A stretch of DNA of 64,000 nucleotides from Gemmataceae bacterium (GTDB lineage: Bacteria > Planctomycetota > Planctomycetia > Gemmatales > Gemmataceae), in NCBI GenBank assembly GCA_022842245.1, contig JALHPZ010000029.1, positions 1-64,000 of the forward strand, given 5' to 3'. A model generated the notes under the pieces. The model was not told where the DNA came from. It saw only the letters and a list, made by a program, of their open reading frames with translations, and ran no database searches. This document shows positions 43,389 through 51,852 of the stretch, piece by piece. Positions within the stretch are counted from its first letter, which is position 1. Each line of letters opens with the position of its first letter. A program made the position numbers and the translations under genes.

Positions 43389-44036
43389 ATGATGCGCCGC
43401 CTGTCCCGTGCCGTGGGGTTGCTCGCCCTCGGTTCCTTCGCCCTCGCCCAGGACGCGAAGCCCGCCGCCGACGCGATCCCCAGCTCCTTCCGCGCCTTCG
43501 TCGCCGCCGACGACCGCTTCGAGAAGGGCAGCCCGCGCAACCGCGCCGACAAGATGCACTGCCTCGTCGTCGACAACGCCCTCAACCCCACCGTCGCCGT
43601 CTTCTCGCGCCTGCCCCCGATGCTCGCCACCGGCGCGCAACCCGTCGCCAACGCCGAAGTCTCCAAGCTCGCCACCAAGCTCAACGAACTGGTGACCGAC
43701 AAGGAACTGAAAGCCCAGCGACTCGGCGCCTTCGTTGTGTTCCTCACCCTCGGCAAGGAATACCCGGAGGACGACAAGCGCGACGAGGCCGCCAAGCAGG
43801 CGAAAGACCTCTCCGCCCAGCTGAAGACGCTCGGCGTGCCGTTCGCCCTCGCGCCCGGCAAATCGGAATCGACCGCCGCGTGGGCCATCGGCGAGAAGGA
43901 CACTCTCACGGTCGTCTTCTACCGCGAGATGAAGGTGCTCCAGAAATGGACCTTCACGGCCGAGAAGCCGCTTGGTGACGACGACGTGAAGACCATCAGC
44001 GCCGCCGTCGAGAAGGAACTGCGGGCGAAGAAGTGA
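43389..44036 (+). CDS. Exported hypothetical protein, thioredoxin-like fold possible
   Basis: A 215-residue exported protein. Start at ATG 43389 (a second ATG follows directly); signal peptide MMRRLSRAVGLLALGSFALAQ. The mature part is alpha/beta: LVVDNALNPTVAVFSR, AFVVFLTLGKE and TLTVVFYREMKVLQKWTF are strand-like, and their order resembles a thioredoxin-like sheet, but no CxxC is present. It overlaps the next gene (GTGA), so its expression is coupled to the glycosyltransferase-like protein. I do not know its function. Confidence 0.72.
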   Translation: MMRRLSRAVGLLALGSFALAQDAKPAADAIPSSFRAFVAADDRFEKGSPRNRADKMHCLVVDNALNPTVAVFSRLPPMLATGAQPVANAEVSKLATKLNELVTDKELKAQRLGAFVVFLTLGKEYPEDDKRDEAAKQAKDLSAQLKTLGVPFALAPGKSESTAAWAIGEKDTLTVVFYREMKVLQKWTFTAEKPLGDDDVKTISAAVEKELRAKK

Positions 44037-45499
44037 GCCGGATCGTCGGCGCGTTCGCCCTCCTCGCGCTGATCGCCCTGCCCGCCGCCGGCACCCCGTT
44101 CCGGGGCGATCAGGCTCTCTTCGCCGTCTCGGCCCGGCAACTCGCCGCCGGTGCCGTCCTCTATCGCGACGTCTGGGACGTCACGAATCCCGGCATCTAC
44201 GTCTTCTACACCCTCGCGGGTTCGCTCTTCGGATTCACCGAAGACGGCATCCACCTCTTCGAATTCCTTTATTGGGCCGCGTTCGTCGGCACCGTCTGCG
44301 AATTCACCCGCCGATCCCACGGGCTCGACCACTGGCCGCTCGCGCCCGTCTTCCTCGTCGGCGCGCTGTACTATTGGCCGTCCTGCTCCGACCCCGTCCA
44401 ACTGACCAAGACCGAAGGACTCGTCGCGTTCCCGATGTTCGTCGCGATGGCTGCCGCCAGCCGCGAACGCTCCCGATGGGTCTTCGTCGCCGGCCTCGCC
44501 GGCGGAGCCGTGCTGCTCTTCAAGTTCCTCTTCGGCCTCTGCCTCGCCGCGGGGTGGGCCTACCTCGCGTTCGATCGCGCCCGCCGCGAAGGGCTGCGAT
44601 CCGCCGTCCGATTCGCAGCGTGTCTCGCGCTCGGCGTCGCCGGCGCGCTCGCGCCCGCCGTCGCCTACTTCGCCGCGCACGACGCGCTCGCCGACGCCGC
44701 GCGCACGCTCTTCGTCGAACCCCGCGCCATGCTCGCCGAGGTCGACCGCGCCGGATTCGACCGGCTCGCCGCCACCCTCCGCTGGGATGTCGAAGTCTAT
44801 TCCGTCGCCTTCGCCCTCGCGGCCCTCGGCGGCGTCAAGGCGCTGCGCCGCCGCCGCGATCCCTTCGTCGTCGCGCTCGCCCTCGCCATCGTCGCCAGTC
44901 TCGGCGTGATCGCCGTCCAACGCTGGTCCTGGTGGAGCTATCACGCGCTGCTCATGGGCGTGCCCGCGACCGTGCTCGCCGCCTACGTTTGGCCGATCGT
45001 CTGGCAACGCGTCGAACGCCACACGACGCGCGGCGAACGGATCGCCCTGCTCGCCTGCGCGCCCTTGCTGTTCCTCCCCGCCATCGGCCACGGCGCGAAC
45101 GCGTACCGACGGTTGCTCGCCGCCGACTCTCGTGCTGCCGCGCGCGACTCCGCCGGCCGCGCCTACGCCGAGGCCCGCGCCATCGCGCTCTGGCTCGACG
45201 GCCGACCCGGCACCGTCTTCGTCTGCGGCGACCCCCTCGTCTACTGGTTCGCGAATCGCAACCCCGCCGTCCCCACGAGCGGATGGTCGCTGGAACTCTA
45301 CCATCAGGCCCGACGCGCCGAACTCGCCCGGCAACTGCGCGCGGCGCGACCCGACGCCATCTTCGTCCAGGCCGCGCCGCACGGGTACGACGCGATCATT
45401 CAAAAACGCTATCCCGAACTCCAAGTCCTCCTCGACGCCGAATACATTGCCTCCGAACGCACACCGCTCGGAACCTGGTATTCTTTGAGACCGCCATGA
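44033..45499 (+). CDS. Polytopic membrane glycosyltransferase-like protein (GT39/ArnT-like)
   Basis: A 488-residue membrane protein starting at a GTG (44033). About ten hydrophobic helices are visible. The first extracytoplasmic loop reads FRGDQALFAVSARQLAAG and YRDVWDVTNPG; the acidic residue (Asp26 region) sits where GT-C glycosyltransferases bind the lipid-phosphate sugar. The C-terminal 110 residues are soluble (GTVFVCGDPLVYWFANRNP). This matches the GT39/ArnT-like class that transfers sugars from polyprenyl phosphates outside the membrane. It overlaps both neighbours in frame-shifted junctions (GTGA, ATGA). Confidence 0.8.
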   Translation: MSRIVGAFALLALIALPAAGTPFRGDQALFAVSARQLAAGAVLYRDVWDVTNPGIYVFYTLAGSLFGFTEDGIHLFEFLYWAAFVGTVCEFTRRSHGLDHWPLAPVFLVGALYYWPSCSDPVQLTKTEGLVAFPMFVAMAAASRERSRWVFVAGLAGGAVLLFKFLFGLCLAAGWAYLAFDRARREGLRSAVRFAACLALGVAGALAPAVAYFAAHDALADAARTLFVEPRAMLAEVDRAGFDRLAATLRWDVEVYSVAFALAALGGVKALRRRRDPFVVALALAIVASLGVIAVQRWSWWSYHALLMGVPATVLAAYVWPIVWQRVERHTTRGERIALLACAPLLFLPAIGHGANAYRRLLAADSRAAARDSAGRAYAEARAIALWLDGRPGTVFVCGDPLVYWFANRNPAVPTSGWSLELYHQARRAELARQLRAARPDAIFVQAAPHGYDAIIQKRYPELQVLLDAEYIASERTPLGTWYSLRPP

Positions 45500-46260
45500 A
45501 ACCCAAGCTCTTCGATCTCACCGGCAAGGTCGCCCTCGTCACCGGCGGCAACAAGGGCCTCGGCAAGGCGATGGCGCGCGGCTTCGCCGAGGCCGGCGCC
45601 GACGTCGTCATCGCCGCCCGCACCGAAGACCAGCTCAAAACCTCCCTCGACGAGATCCTCCACGGCACCCACCGCTGCGGCGCCTACTTCGTCTGCGACG
45701 TCGCCGACCGCGAGCAGGTCGCCCAGATGGCCGCCGACGCCCTCGCCAAGATGGGCAAGATCGACATCCTCATCAACAACGCCGGCACCAACCACCCCCA
45801 GCCGATCGACGCCATCAGCGACGAAGTCTGGGACCGCGTGCTCGAAATCAACCTGTCGTCCTGCATGGCCCTGACGCGCGCGCTGGTGCCGAACATGAAG
45901 GAGCGGAAGTGGGGCCGCGTGATCCACATCTCGTCGATCTTCGGCCAGGTGTCGAAGGCGGGGCGCACGACCTACTCGGTGACGAAGTCGGCGCTGATGG
46001 GCTTCGCCCGCGCCTCGGCGCTCGACTTGGGGCCGTTCGGCATCACGGTGAACTGCCTCGCCCCCGGCCCGTTCCTGACCGACCTGCCGATGTCGGTGCT
46101 TTCCGACCAGGAAAAGCAGGCCTTCGCGGACCACACCGCCCTCGGCCGCTGGGCCGATCCGAAGGAACTGGTCGGTCCGGCCCTGATGCTCGCCAGCGAC
46201 GCCGGCAGCTACGTCACGGGCACCACCCTCTTCGTGGACGGCGGCTACACGGCGAAGTGA
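45496..46260 (+). CDS. Short-chain dehydrogenase/reductase
   Basis: A 254-residue classical SDR. The cofactor site is TGGNKGLG (16-23), the stabilising motif NNAG is at 94-97, and the active site shows Ser146/147, Tyr160 and Lys164 in ISSIFG and YSVTK. The C-terminus ends TLFVDGGYTAK, as in FabG- and gluconate 5-dehydrogenase-like members. NAD(P)-dependent oxidation or reduction of a hydroxyl/ketone group is expected; the substrate is uncertain. The ATG at 45496 overlaps the upstream stop. It ends the operon and borders a 2-kb repeat region. Confidence 0.93.
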   Translation: MKPKLFDLTGKVALVTGGNKGLGKAMARGFAEAGADVVIAARTEDQLKTSLDEILHGTHRCGAYFVCDVADREQVAQMAADALAKMGKIDILINNAGTNHPQPIDAISDEVWDRVLEINLSSCMALTRALVPNMKERKWGRVIHISSIFGQVSKAGRTTYSVTKSALMGFARASALDLGPFGITVNCLAPGPFLTDLPMSVLSDQEKQAFADHTALGRWADPKELVGPALMLASDAGSYVTGTTLFVDGGYTAK

Positions 46261-46292
46261 AACCGCCATTCCGGCGATGCTCCGCTCACCGC

Positions 46293-46492
46293 CCCGGCGA
46301 GCCGGGCCGCGTCAGCGGCCGGGAGTCGTTTCGCAATGCGGAATTCGGAATGCGGAATTCGGAATGAAAACCAGAACCCCGGCGAGCCGATCCCCGGCGA
46401 GCCGGGCCGCGTCAGCGGCCGGGTGAATCGGTCCCGTAACCCTCACGAGAAAGCGCCACCCCCCGGCGAGCCGGGCCGCATCAGCGGCCGGG
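46293..46492. repeat. Three copies of a 31-bp GC palindromic repeat
   Basis: CCCGGCGAGCCGGGCCGCGT followed by CAGCGGCCGGG occurs at 46293-46323, about 46393-46423 and 46462-46492 (the last has one base changed, GCATC for GCGTC). Each copy can fold on itself. Between the first two lies a tandem of a 14-bp unit, AATGCGGAATTCGG (46335-46362). Confidence 0.85.
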
Positions 46493-46791
46493 TGAATCCC
46501 GGCGATCGGCAATTCCCCTCGCGCGGCCGGATTTCCATAGACCCGTCCCCCCGCGCGCGGGTCGAATCAAGGCATGTGCCACCCCGGCCACTTGCCGACT
46601 CGCCGGGCCGCAGGCACCACGAAACGAGCTGCGTCCTGCTCTGTCTCGTCCCTCGGTATTCCAGTAAGTCGGAGCCCCGCCTCCGTCAAATGTTGCTGGA
46701 ATTGACGATCATTGAGGTTGGCCAGGATTGCTTAAATCTAAGGGAACCAGAGGGTCGAGACAGAGCAGCCGCGTCCCCTTTTCATCAATCC
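46493..46791. other. Non-coding stretch between palindromic repeats and tandem array
   Basis: 299 bp with no convincing gene. The end, around GCGTCCCCTTTTCATC (about 46771), has a near copy at the 3' ends of the later array units (47777 and 48217), so it is probably the left edge of the same array. Confidence 0.5.
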
Positions 46792-48234
46792 GGCCCCGGA
46801 TGGGGCCGTCGATTGTAGCCACGGGTGGAGCGAAGCGCAACCCGTGGAAACCGAACTGCTCAAATCTGCCCCGGCAGGGGCAGAGGGACGACGTTGGTCC
46901 CATCGCCCCTACCGGGGCGAGTGTACTCTCTCCGTGCTTCCACGGGTTCCGCTTCGCTCCACCCGTGGGAACCGTGTCTCGGCCTTCTGCCCCGGCAGGC
47001 AACGCCGGGAAGGATTTTTCATCGGTGTTTTCGGCCCCGGATGGGGCCATCGATTGTAGCCACGGGTGGAGCGAAGCGCAACCCGTGGAAACCGAACGGC
47101 TCGGTGTTTTCGGCCCCGGATGGGGCCGTCGATTGTAGCCACGGGTGGAGCGAAGCGGAACCCGTGGAAGCCGAACGGCTCAAATCTGCCCCGGCAGGGG
47201 CAGCGGGACGACGTTGGTCCCTTCGCCCCTACCGGGGCGAGTGTACTCTCTCCGTGCTTCCACGGGTTCCGCTTCGCTCCACCCGTGGGAACCGTGTCTC
47301 GGCCTTCTGCCCCGTCAGGTAACGCCGGGAAGGATTTTTCATCGGTGTTTTCGGCCCCGGATGGGGCCGTCGAATGTAGCCACGGGTGGAGCGAAGCGCA
47401 ACCCGTGGAAGCCGAACGGCTCAAATCTGCCCCGGCAGGGGCAGCGGGACGACGTTGGTCCCTTCGCCCCTGCCGGGGCGAGTTGACCGACCGATTCTTC
47501 CACGGGTTCCGCTTCGCTCCACCCGTGGCTACAGCCCGCTGCCCTTCCGGGGCAAAGAACAGCGTAAAGTCGGCGTCAAAGCCCGCGAAGTCTTGTTGAG
47601 CGCGTCTACAGCTTCATCGGTTTGCGGTACAATTCGGCTGTTCGGGAATCAAACGGCGGACGACCGGCCGGCCGCGCGATGCCGACGGCCGACTTGATCG
47701 AGTTGTCCGATTCTCTCGTCGCGAGAGATCGGAAGCAATGTACGAATGTGTCGGATGAAGTCGAAATCGTGGCCGCGTCCCCTTTTTCCTCCCGGCCCCG
47801 GATGGGGCCGTCGAATGTAGCCACGGGTGGAGCGAAGCGCAACCCGTGGAAGCCGAACGGCTCAAATCTGCCCCGGCAGGGGCAGAGGGACGACGTTGGT
47901 CCCTTCGCCCCTGCCGGGGCGAGTGTACTTTCTCCGTGCTTCCACGGGTTCCGCTTCGCTCCACCCGTGGCTACAGCCCACTGCCCCTCCGGGGCAAAGA
48001 ACAGCGTAAAGTCGGCGTCAAAGCCCGCGAAGTAGTGTTGAGCGCGTATCCAGCTTCATCGGTTTGCGGTACAATTCGGCTGTTCGGGAATCAAACATCG
48101 GACGACCGGCCGGCCGCGCGATGCCGACGGCCGACATGATCGAGTTGTACGATTCTCTCGTCGCGGGAGATCGGAAGCAATGTACGAATGTGTCGGATGA
48201 AGTCGAAATCGAGCTGCGTCCCCTTTTCCTCTCT
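46792..48234. repeat. Complex tandem repeat array (241/79/241/441/442-bp periods)
   Basis: GGCCCCGGATGGGGCC starts at 46792, 47033, 47112, 47353 and 47794. The units are therefore about 241, 79, 241, 441 and 440 bp. All contain CCACGGGTGGAGCGAAGCG followed by CAACCCGTGG, itself a hairpin. The 241- and 441-bp units also hold its inverted form (CCACGGGTTCCGCTTCGCTC, near 46939, 47259, 47499 and 47939). The two 441-type units are nearly identical and carry an extra ~250 bp ending in a start-codon-bearing stretch (ATGCCGACGGCCGACWTGAT, positions 47688 and 48121). All open frames across the array are repeat artefacts. Confidence 0.85.
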
Positions 48235-48279
48235 GCCCTATACGGCTGCTAGTAATTGTCTCCGTATCGGAGGAGTTCT

Positions 48280-48837
48280 ATGGCGTATCGTTTCGGTATT
48301 ATAATATGCATACTCGCAATATCCGGATGCCAACCAGGCGGCAGGGGCGAGGAAACTGCCGCATCAACAGTGCCAATAGGCCTTGTCGGCTGCTGGAGAA
48401 TGTCAGAGCACTTCGTGACAACAACGGACAATGCTAACAGGGTAACTGTTGACAGGTTCGGCATGCACGACAGTGGCAAGACAAGCGTGTATTATTTGGC
48501 CGTTTTTTCTAGCGGCAAGTATGCGCAATGGCTAGACGACGCATCTCTCCCACGACTCGAAATAACGGACTATCACACTGGTAGCATCCAAATCCTTGTC
48601 GGCGATTCACCCATGAAGTGTAAATTTATGGCTCCCCCGCATGGTAGAAACACCATATTAAGACTAGTTGAGTGTCAGAAAGATAAATTGATCCTGTGCG
48701 ATCTCGATAATTCTAAGGTGTTCCCGACTTCTTTAGACCCGATCGCTCCCGAAGCTACAAAATATACGAAGCATCATTATGTTTACACTAAGTGCGATTT
48801 TGACTTGGAGAAGATAAGAATTACCGCAGACCCGTAA
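48280..48837 (+). CDS. Orphan lipoprotein of atypical base composition
   Basis: A 185-residue protein starting at ATG 48280 with a strong ribosome site (CGGAGGAG) five bases upstream. A short signal peptide (MAYRFGIIICILAISGC) ends in a lipobox, with Cys17 lipid-modified. The mature part has several Cys (CWRM, KCKF, VECQK, LCDLD, TKCDF) and beta-strand-like segments; no family is recognised. The gene is visibly AT-richer than the rest of the window and uses codons such as ATA, TTA and AGA that neighbours avoid. Together with its position between a repeat array and a broken methyltransferase, this suggests recent acquisition. Confidence 0.75.
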   Translation: MAYRFGIIICILAISGCQPGGRGEETAASTVPIGLVGCWRMSEHFVTTTDNANRVTVDRFGMHDSGKTSVYYLAVFSSGKYAQWLDDASLPRLEITDYHTGSIQILVGDSPMKCKFMAPPHGRNTILRLVECQKDKLILCDLDNSKVFPTSLDPIAPEATKYTKHHYVYTKCDFDLEKIRITADP

Positions 48838-48957
48838 TGTTCCGTGTTGCAGCTTTTTCTTATACTTAATTCTTGGTTGTATGATTGGTGTCGGTTCCGC
48901 TATAATGCCAACCTGTACTGCCTCGCATGTTGGGGTTGGGTTGGTGGGGCGATTTCA
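48838..48957. other. AT-richer spacer after the orphan lipoprotein
   Basis: The low-G+C character of the lipoprotein gene continues through this stretch (for example TTTTTCTTATACTTAATTCT), and G+C rises again past about 49030. No gene is supported. Confidence 0.5.
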
Positions 48958-49575
48958 TCATCCGCAGATCTCACCGGCATGCTGTATCCCAAGTGTCATC
49001 CCGGCATCGAACAATTTAGGAGTTCCATTATGGCCATCGTGCATAGGGGCCGCCACACCATTCGCAACCTCTCCTGCGCGCGCAGATATGTTTTCGTTCA
49101 AGCTATGCTGCGCACCCACGCTTGCCACCCCTTCCGCACGACCTCGCAGCGCCCCCCGCATCGTCGCCAGAAACGCATCGATCGCCAGCTTCGGGCTACG
49201 CTCCGGGGCCGCGTCGATCCACCACTCGTAGTCGTCGAAGCAGACCAGCCCGCCCGGCTTCACCAGCGGCCAGCTCAGCACCGCATCCGACAGCACGTCC
49301 GCCGCCTCGTGCGACCCGTCGATCGACACGAAGTCGTAACGACCCATCGACAATTCCCGCAGCGTCACCGCGCTCGGCCCCTTCCTCGCCACCAGCTTCG
49401 CCCGGTGCGGCTCCGTGTTCGCCCGTAACCGCGCCTCCAGGTCCGTCAGGTCCGTGGCCGCGTGCTCCGCGCCGCCGGCGAAGGTGTCGACGTAGGTCAG
49501 CGTGGAGGCCGGGTGCGTGAGGATGTTCTCCAGCAGCCAGACCGTCCTGCGGCCCTCGAACACGCCGATCTCCAT
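48958..49575 (-). pseudogene. Class I SAM methyltransferase remnant, broken at both ends
   Basis: The frame from ATG 49575 begins MEIGVFEGRRTVWLLENIL, which is motif I of a FkbM/TylF-like class I methyltransferase. Relatives have roughly 40-50 residues before this point; here that region is replaced by intergenic hairpin sequence. Motifs II-IV are intact (TLTYVDTFAGG, RYDFVSIDGSHEA, LVKPGGLVCFDDYEWW). After IDAFLATMRGA (about 49140) the expected C-terminal strand is lost and replaced by about 60 unrelated residues that end in the AT-rich spacer. It is probably a truncated pseudogene next to the repeat array, although expression of the fragment cannot be excluded. Confidence 0.65.
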
Positions 49576-49827
49576 AGTGTGTATGACTGCCCGCGGACGG
49601 TCGTCCGCGGGCTTCGCCCGTGGTTGGGAAGGGCCGTTCGAACCCGAGAACCGGGAACCGGACGGTGGGCGGAATTTGACGTAAGTCCTTGCGGGCCTTG
49701 AGTGGACCGAAGTGGGTCCGGAAAACGCGAGTGGGTCCGCCGGGGGGTGGCGCGGGAGCGGCGGACCCACTCGGGGGCGGACCGGGCCGCCTCGTTGAGG
49801 GTTCGTGAAAATGGCTCGGACGATACG
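49576..49827. other. Intergenic region with two GC hairpins
   Basis: 252 bp with no gene. It contains a perfect 10-bp stem, CCCGCGGACG/CGTCCGCGGG (49590-49611), and a perfect 15-bp inverted repeat, CGAGTGGGTCCGCCG/CGGCGGACCCACTCG (49728-49742 with 49759-49773). The second lies about 55 bp downstream of the DUF1501 stop and may end that transcript; neither has a T-run. Confidence 0.6.
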
Positions 49828-51168
49828 TTACATCAGTTCCCGCAATGCCTCCCACGGTCCGTCGACGAGATAGTGCGGGCGGCCGGTGAGATCGGGTACG
49901 GTTTCCCGGTGCGGGTCCAGTCCAAGGTTGTGGTAGAGCGTGGCGAAGATTTCCTGGAAGTGGACGGGGCGGTCTTTGGGCAGTCCGGCGTCGGCGGTCG
50001 TCGAACCGATCACTTGGCCGGTCTTCATGCCGCCGCCGGCGAGCAGGGCGCAACCGACCTGCGGCCAGTGGTCGCGGCCGCCTTCCTTGTTGATGCGCGG
50101 CGTGCGGCCGAACTCGCCCCAGACCAGCACCGTCACGTCCTTCTCCAGGCCGCGCAATCGCAGGTCCTCCAGCAGTACGCTCAGGCCGCGATCCAGCACG
50201 GGCAGGTGATGCTTGGCGTTCTCGAAGGTGGTGCCGTGGGGCTTGCCGTGCCAGTCCCAGCGGCCGTAGGCGAGCGTGACGACGCGGGCGCCGGCCTCGA
50301 CGAGGCGGCGGGCGGTCAGGAGGTAGTCGTTCATGAGCGGGCCGGCGTCGCCGTAGCCGGCGGGCTTCGGGTCGCCCCGGCCGTACCAGTCGCGCACGCG
50401 GTCGGACTCGCGGTTGAGGTCGAGGGCTTCGGCGAGCTTGGGCGCGGTGAGGATGTCGAAGGCCTGGCGCGTGGCTTCGTCGGCGGTCTGCAGGGATTCG
50501 TCGGCGTCGCGGCGCAGTTGGTCGAACGAGGCGAGCAGGCGTCGGCGGTCGCCGAGGGTTTCGAGCGTGGTGCCCTGGAGCGTCATGCTGCCGACGCCGT
50601 CGGCGTTGGGTTTGAAGGCGGCGTACTTGCGGCCGAGGAAGCCCGGCTCGCCGACGTTGGCCCAGGTGCTGGTAGTCATTTTGGGCGACAGACCGACGAA
50701 CGGGGGCACGCCGCGGGTCACGGGGCCTTGCAGTTTGGCAACCGTGGAGCCGAGCGAGGGCCAGCCGCCGCCGGGTTGGTTCTGTTGCGTGCGCCCGTTC
50801 ATGCACTGGAAGGCCGCGTGGTGCCCTTCGCTGCCGACGAGCGAGCGGACGATCGCGAGGCGGTCGGTCATCGCGGCCAGTCGCGGCAGGTGTTCGCAAA
50901 TCTGGATGCCGGGGACGTTCGTCGCGATCGGCTTGAACTCGCCACGAATCTCCGCCGGGGCGTCCGGCTTCAGGTCGACCATATCCTGATGCGGCGGCCC
51001 GCCGGAGAGGAAGATCATGATGACCGACTTGTGCGATCGACTCGTCTCGGCGCGGAGGAGGTTCGGCAGCGCGAGTCCGCCGAGGCCCAGGCCGCCAATG
51101 GTGAGGAACTGCCGGCGGGAGTGACTATCGCAGAAGCGGGACGGCGACTGACCGAAGATCGTGAGCAT
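49828..51168 (-). CDS. DUF1501 protein with Tat signal
   Basis: A 446-residue exported protein of the DUF1501 (sulfatase-like alkaline-phosphatase fold) family. The ATG at 51168 (MLTIFGQSPS) is chosen; the frame opens far upstream in the next gene. The N-terminus has a twin-arginine signal (SRRQFLTIGG, about 17-26). Family landmarks include IMIFLSGGPPHQDM (about 50), LAIVRSLVGSEGHHA, TLAYGRWDWHGKPHG and VLVWGEFGRTPRIN with GRDHWP. DUF1501 genes are usually beside DUF1553/DUF1549 cytochrome-like genes in planctomycetes; here it stands alone. Its biochemical role is not established. Confidence 0.93.
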   Translation of the reverse strand: MLTIFGQSPSRFCDSHSRRQFLTIGGLGLGGLALPNLLRAETSRSHKSVIMIFLSGGPPHQDMVDLKPDAPAEIRGEFKPIATNVPGIQICEHLPRLAAMTDRLAIVRSLVGSEGHHAAFQCMNGRTQQNQPGGGWPSLGSTVAKLQGPVTRGVPPFVGLSPKMTTSTWANVGEPGFLGRKYAAFKPNADGVGSMTLQGTTLETLGDRRRLLASFDQLRRDADESLQTADEATRQAFDILTAPKLAEALDLNRESDRVRDWYGRGDPKPAGYGDAGPLMNDYLLTARRLVEAGARVVTLAYGRWDWHGKPHGTTFENAKHHLPVLDRGLSVLLEDLRLRGLEKDVTVLVWGEFGRTPRINKEGGRDHWPQVGCALLAGGGMKTGQVIGSTTADAGLPKDRPVHFQEIFATLYHNLGLDPHRETVPDLTGRPHYLVDGPWEALRELM

Positions 51169-51247
51169 GGGCGGCCTCGAACGGCGCGGCGGGAGGAGTC
51201 TTAATGATGCGCGCGACCGAATGGAAACGCAAGCGAAACCGGGCCGA

Positions 51248-51631
51248 CTACGGGGATTCGTCGAACTGCGAAGGCGAGTAGCCGATGGCGACGATGCTGC
51301 AATCGCAGACGACGTTGAAGCCCAACGCCTGCGCTTTTGCGACGACGTCCGGAGCGTCGGCACCGGGGTTCAGCCAGAGTTCGCCGATGGATTTACCGGT
51401 GAAAGTGTCGAGTGCGGCGAGGCCTGCTGCGGTCGGCAAGTAGACGCTGACGCGATCGAGGTGCTCGAGCGGCACGTCGGCGAGGGTGCGGTGCACGGCT
51501 AGGCCTTCGACGACGTCGGCCGCGGGATGAATGGGGAACACGGTCCAGTCGGCGGCCCGGTACGCGCGGACGCACTTGTTGGCGAACTTGCGGCGGTCCG
51601 GGCCAGCTCCGACGACGGCGATGGTCGGCAT
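51248..51631 (-). CDS. CoA-binding domain protein
   Basis: A 127-residue single-domain protein with a CoA-binding (succinyl-CoA-synthetase-alpha-like) Rossmann fold: TIAVVGAGPDRRKFANK at the N-terminus, FPIHPAADVVEG in the middle, and ELWLNPGADAPDVVAKA with GFNVVCDCSIV near the end. Such small proteins bind CoA or a nucleotide and may sense acyl-CoA state; no enzyme activity is known. It begins 17 bp after csrA ends, on the same strand, so the two are probably co-transcribed. Confidence 0.88.
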   Translation of the reverse strand: MPTIAVVGAGPDRRKFANKCVRAYRAADWTVFPIHPAADVVEGLAVHRTLADVPLEHLDRVSVYLPTAAGLAALDTFTGKSIGELWLNPGADAPDVVAKAQALGFNVVCDCSIVAIGYSPSQFDESP

Positions 51632-51648
51632 GACGACAGGATAGGGAA

Positions 51649-51852
51649 TCAGTTCGCGCCGGTCGTTTCGACGGCGGGTTTGACGGGCGAATGACCGTGG
51701 ATGGCTTGGTAGACTTCTTCCCGATGGACGGGGACATCCTTCGGTGCGACGATCCCGAGGCGGACCTTATCGCCACGAATTTCGACGACGGTAATGACGA
51801 TGTCGCTGTTCACGACGATCGATTCATTCTTTTTGCGCGAGAGGACGAGCAT
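51649..51852 (-). CDS. csrA: Carbon storage regulator, mRNA-binding translational regulator
   Basis: A 67-residue CsrA. The sequence begins MLVLSRKKNESIVVNSDIVI, carries the RNA-contact strands VEIRGDKVRLGIVAPKDVPVHREEVY (read as VEIRGDKVRLGI then VPVHREEVY) and ends in a short tail. CsrA dimers bind GGA motifs near ribosome sites and change translation or mRNA decay. The ATG at 51852 is chosen because earlier in-frame sequence has no family similarity. No flagellar gene or FliW is nearby. It leads a two-gene unit with the CoA-binding protein. Confidence 0.95.
   Translation of the reverse strand: MLVLSRKKNESIVVNSDIVITVVEIRGDKVRLGIVAPKDVPVHREEVYQAIHGHSPVKPAVETTGAN

Noticed and set aside
46293..46492. 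CRISPR-like appearance of three spaced palindromes
   Set aside because: Spacers differ greatly in length (about 70 and 39 bp), only three copies exist, and no cas gene is present in the window.
46728..48139. Several overlapping plus- and minus-strand frames of 60-190 residues in the repeat array
   Set aside because: All read the same repeat (VATGGAKRNPWKP type) and vary with unit phase; this is a by-product of repeats whose length is divisible by three in part.
48841..49428. Plus-strand 194-residue frame over the methyltransferase remnant
   Set aside because: Its translation is Arg/His/Pro-rich where antisense to the methyltransferase motifs and has no start site of its own.
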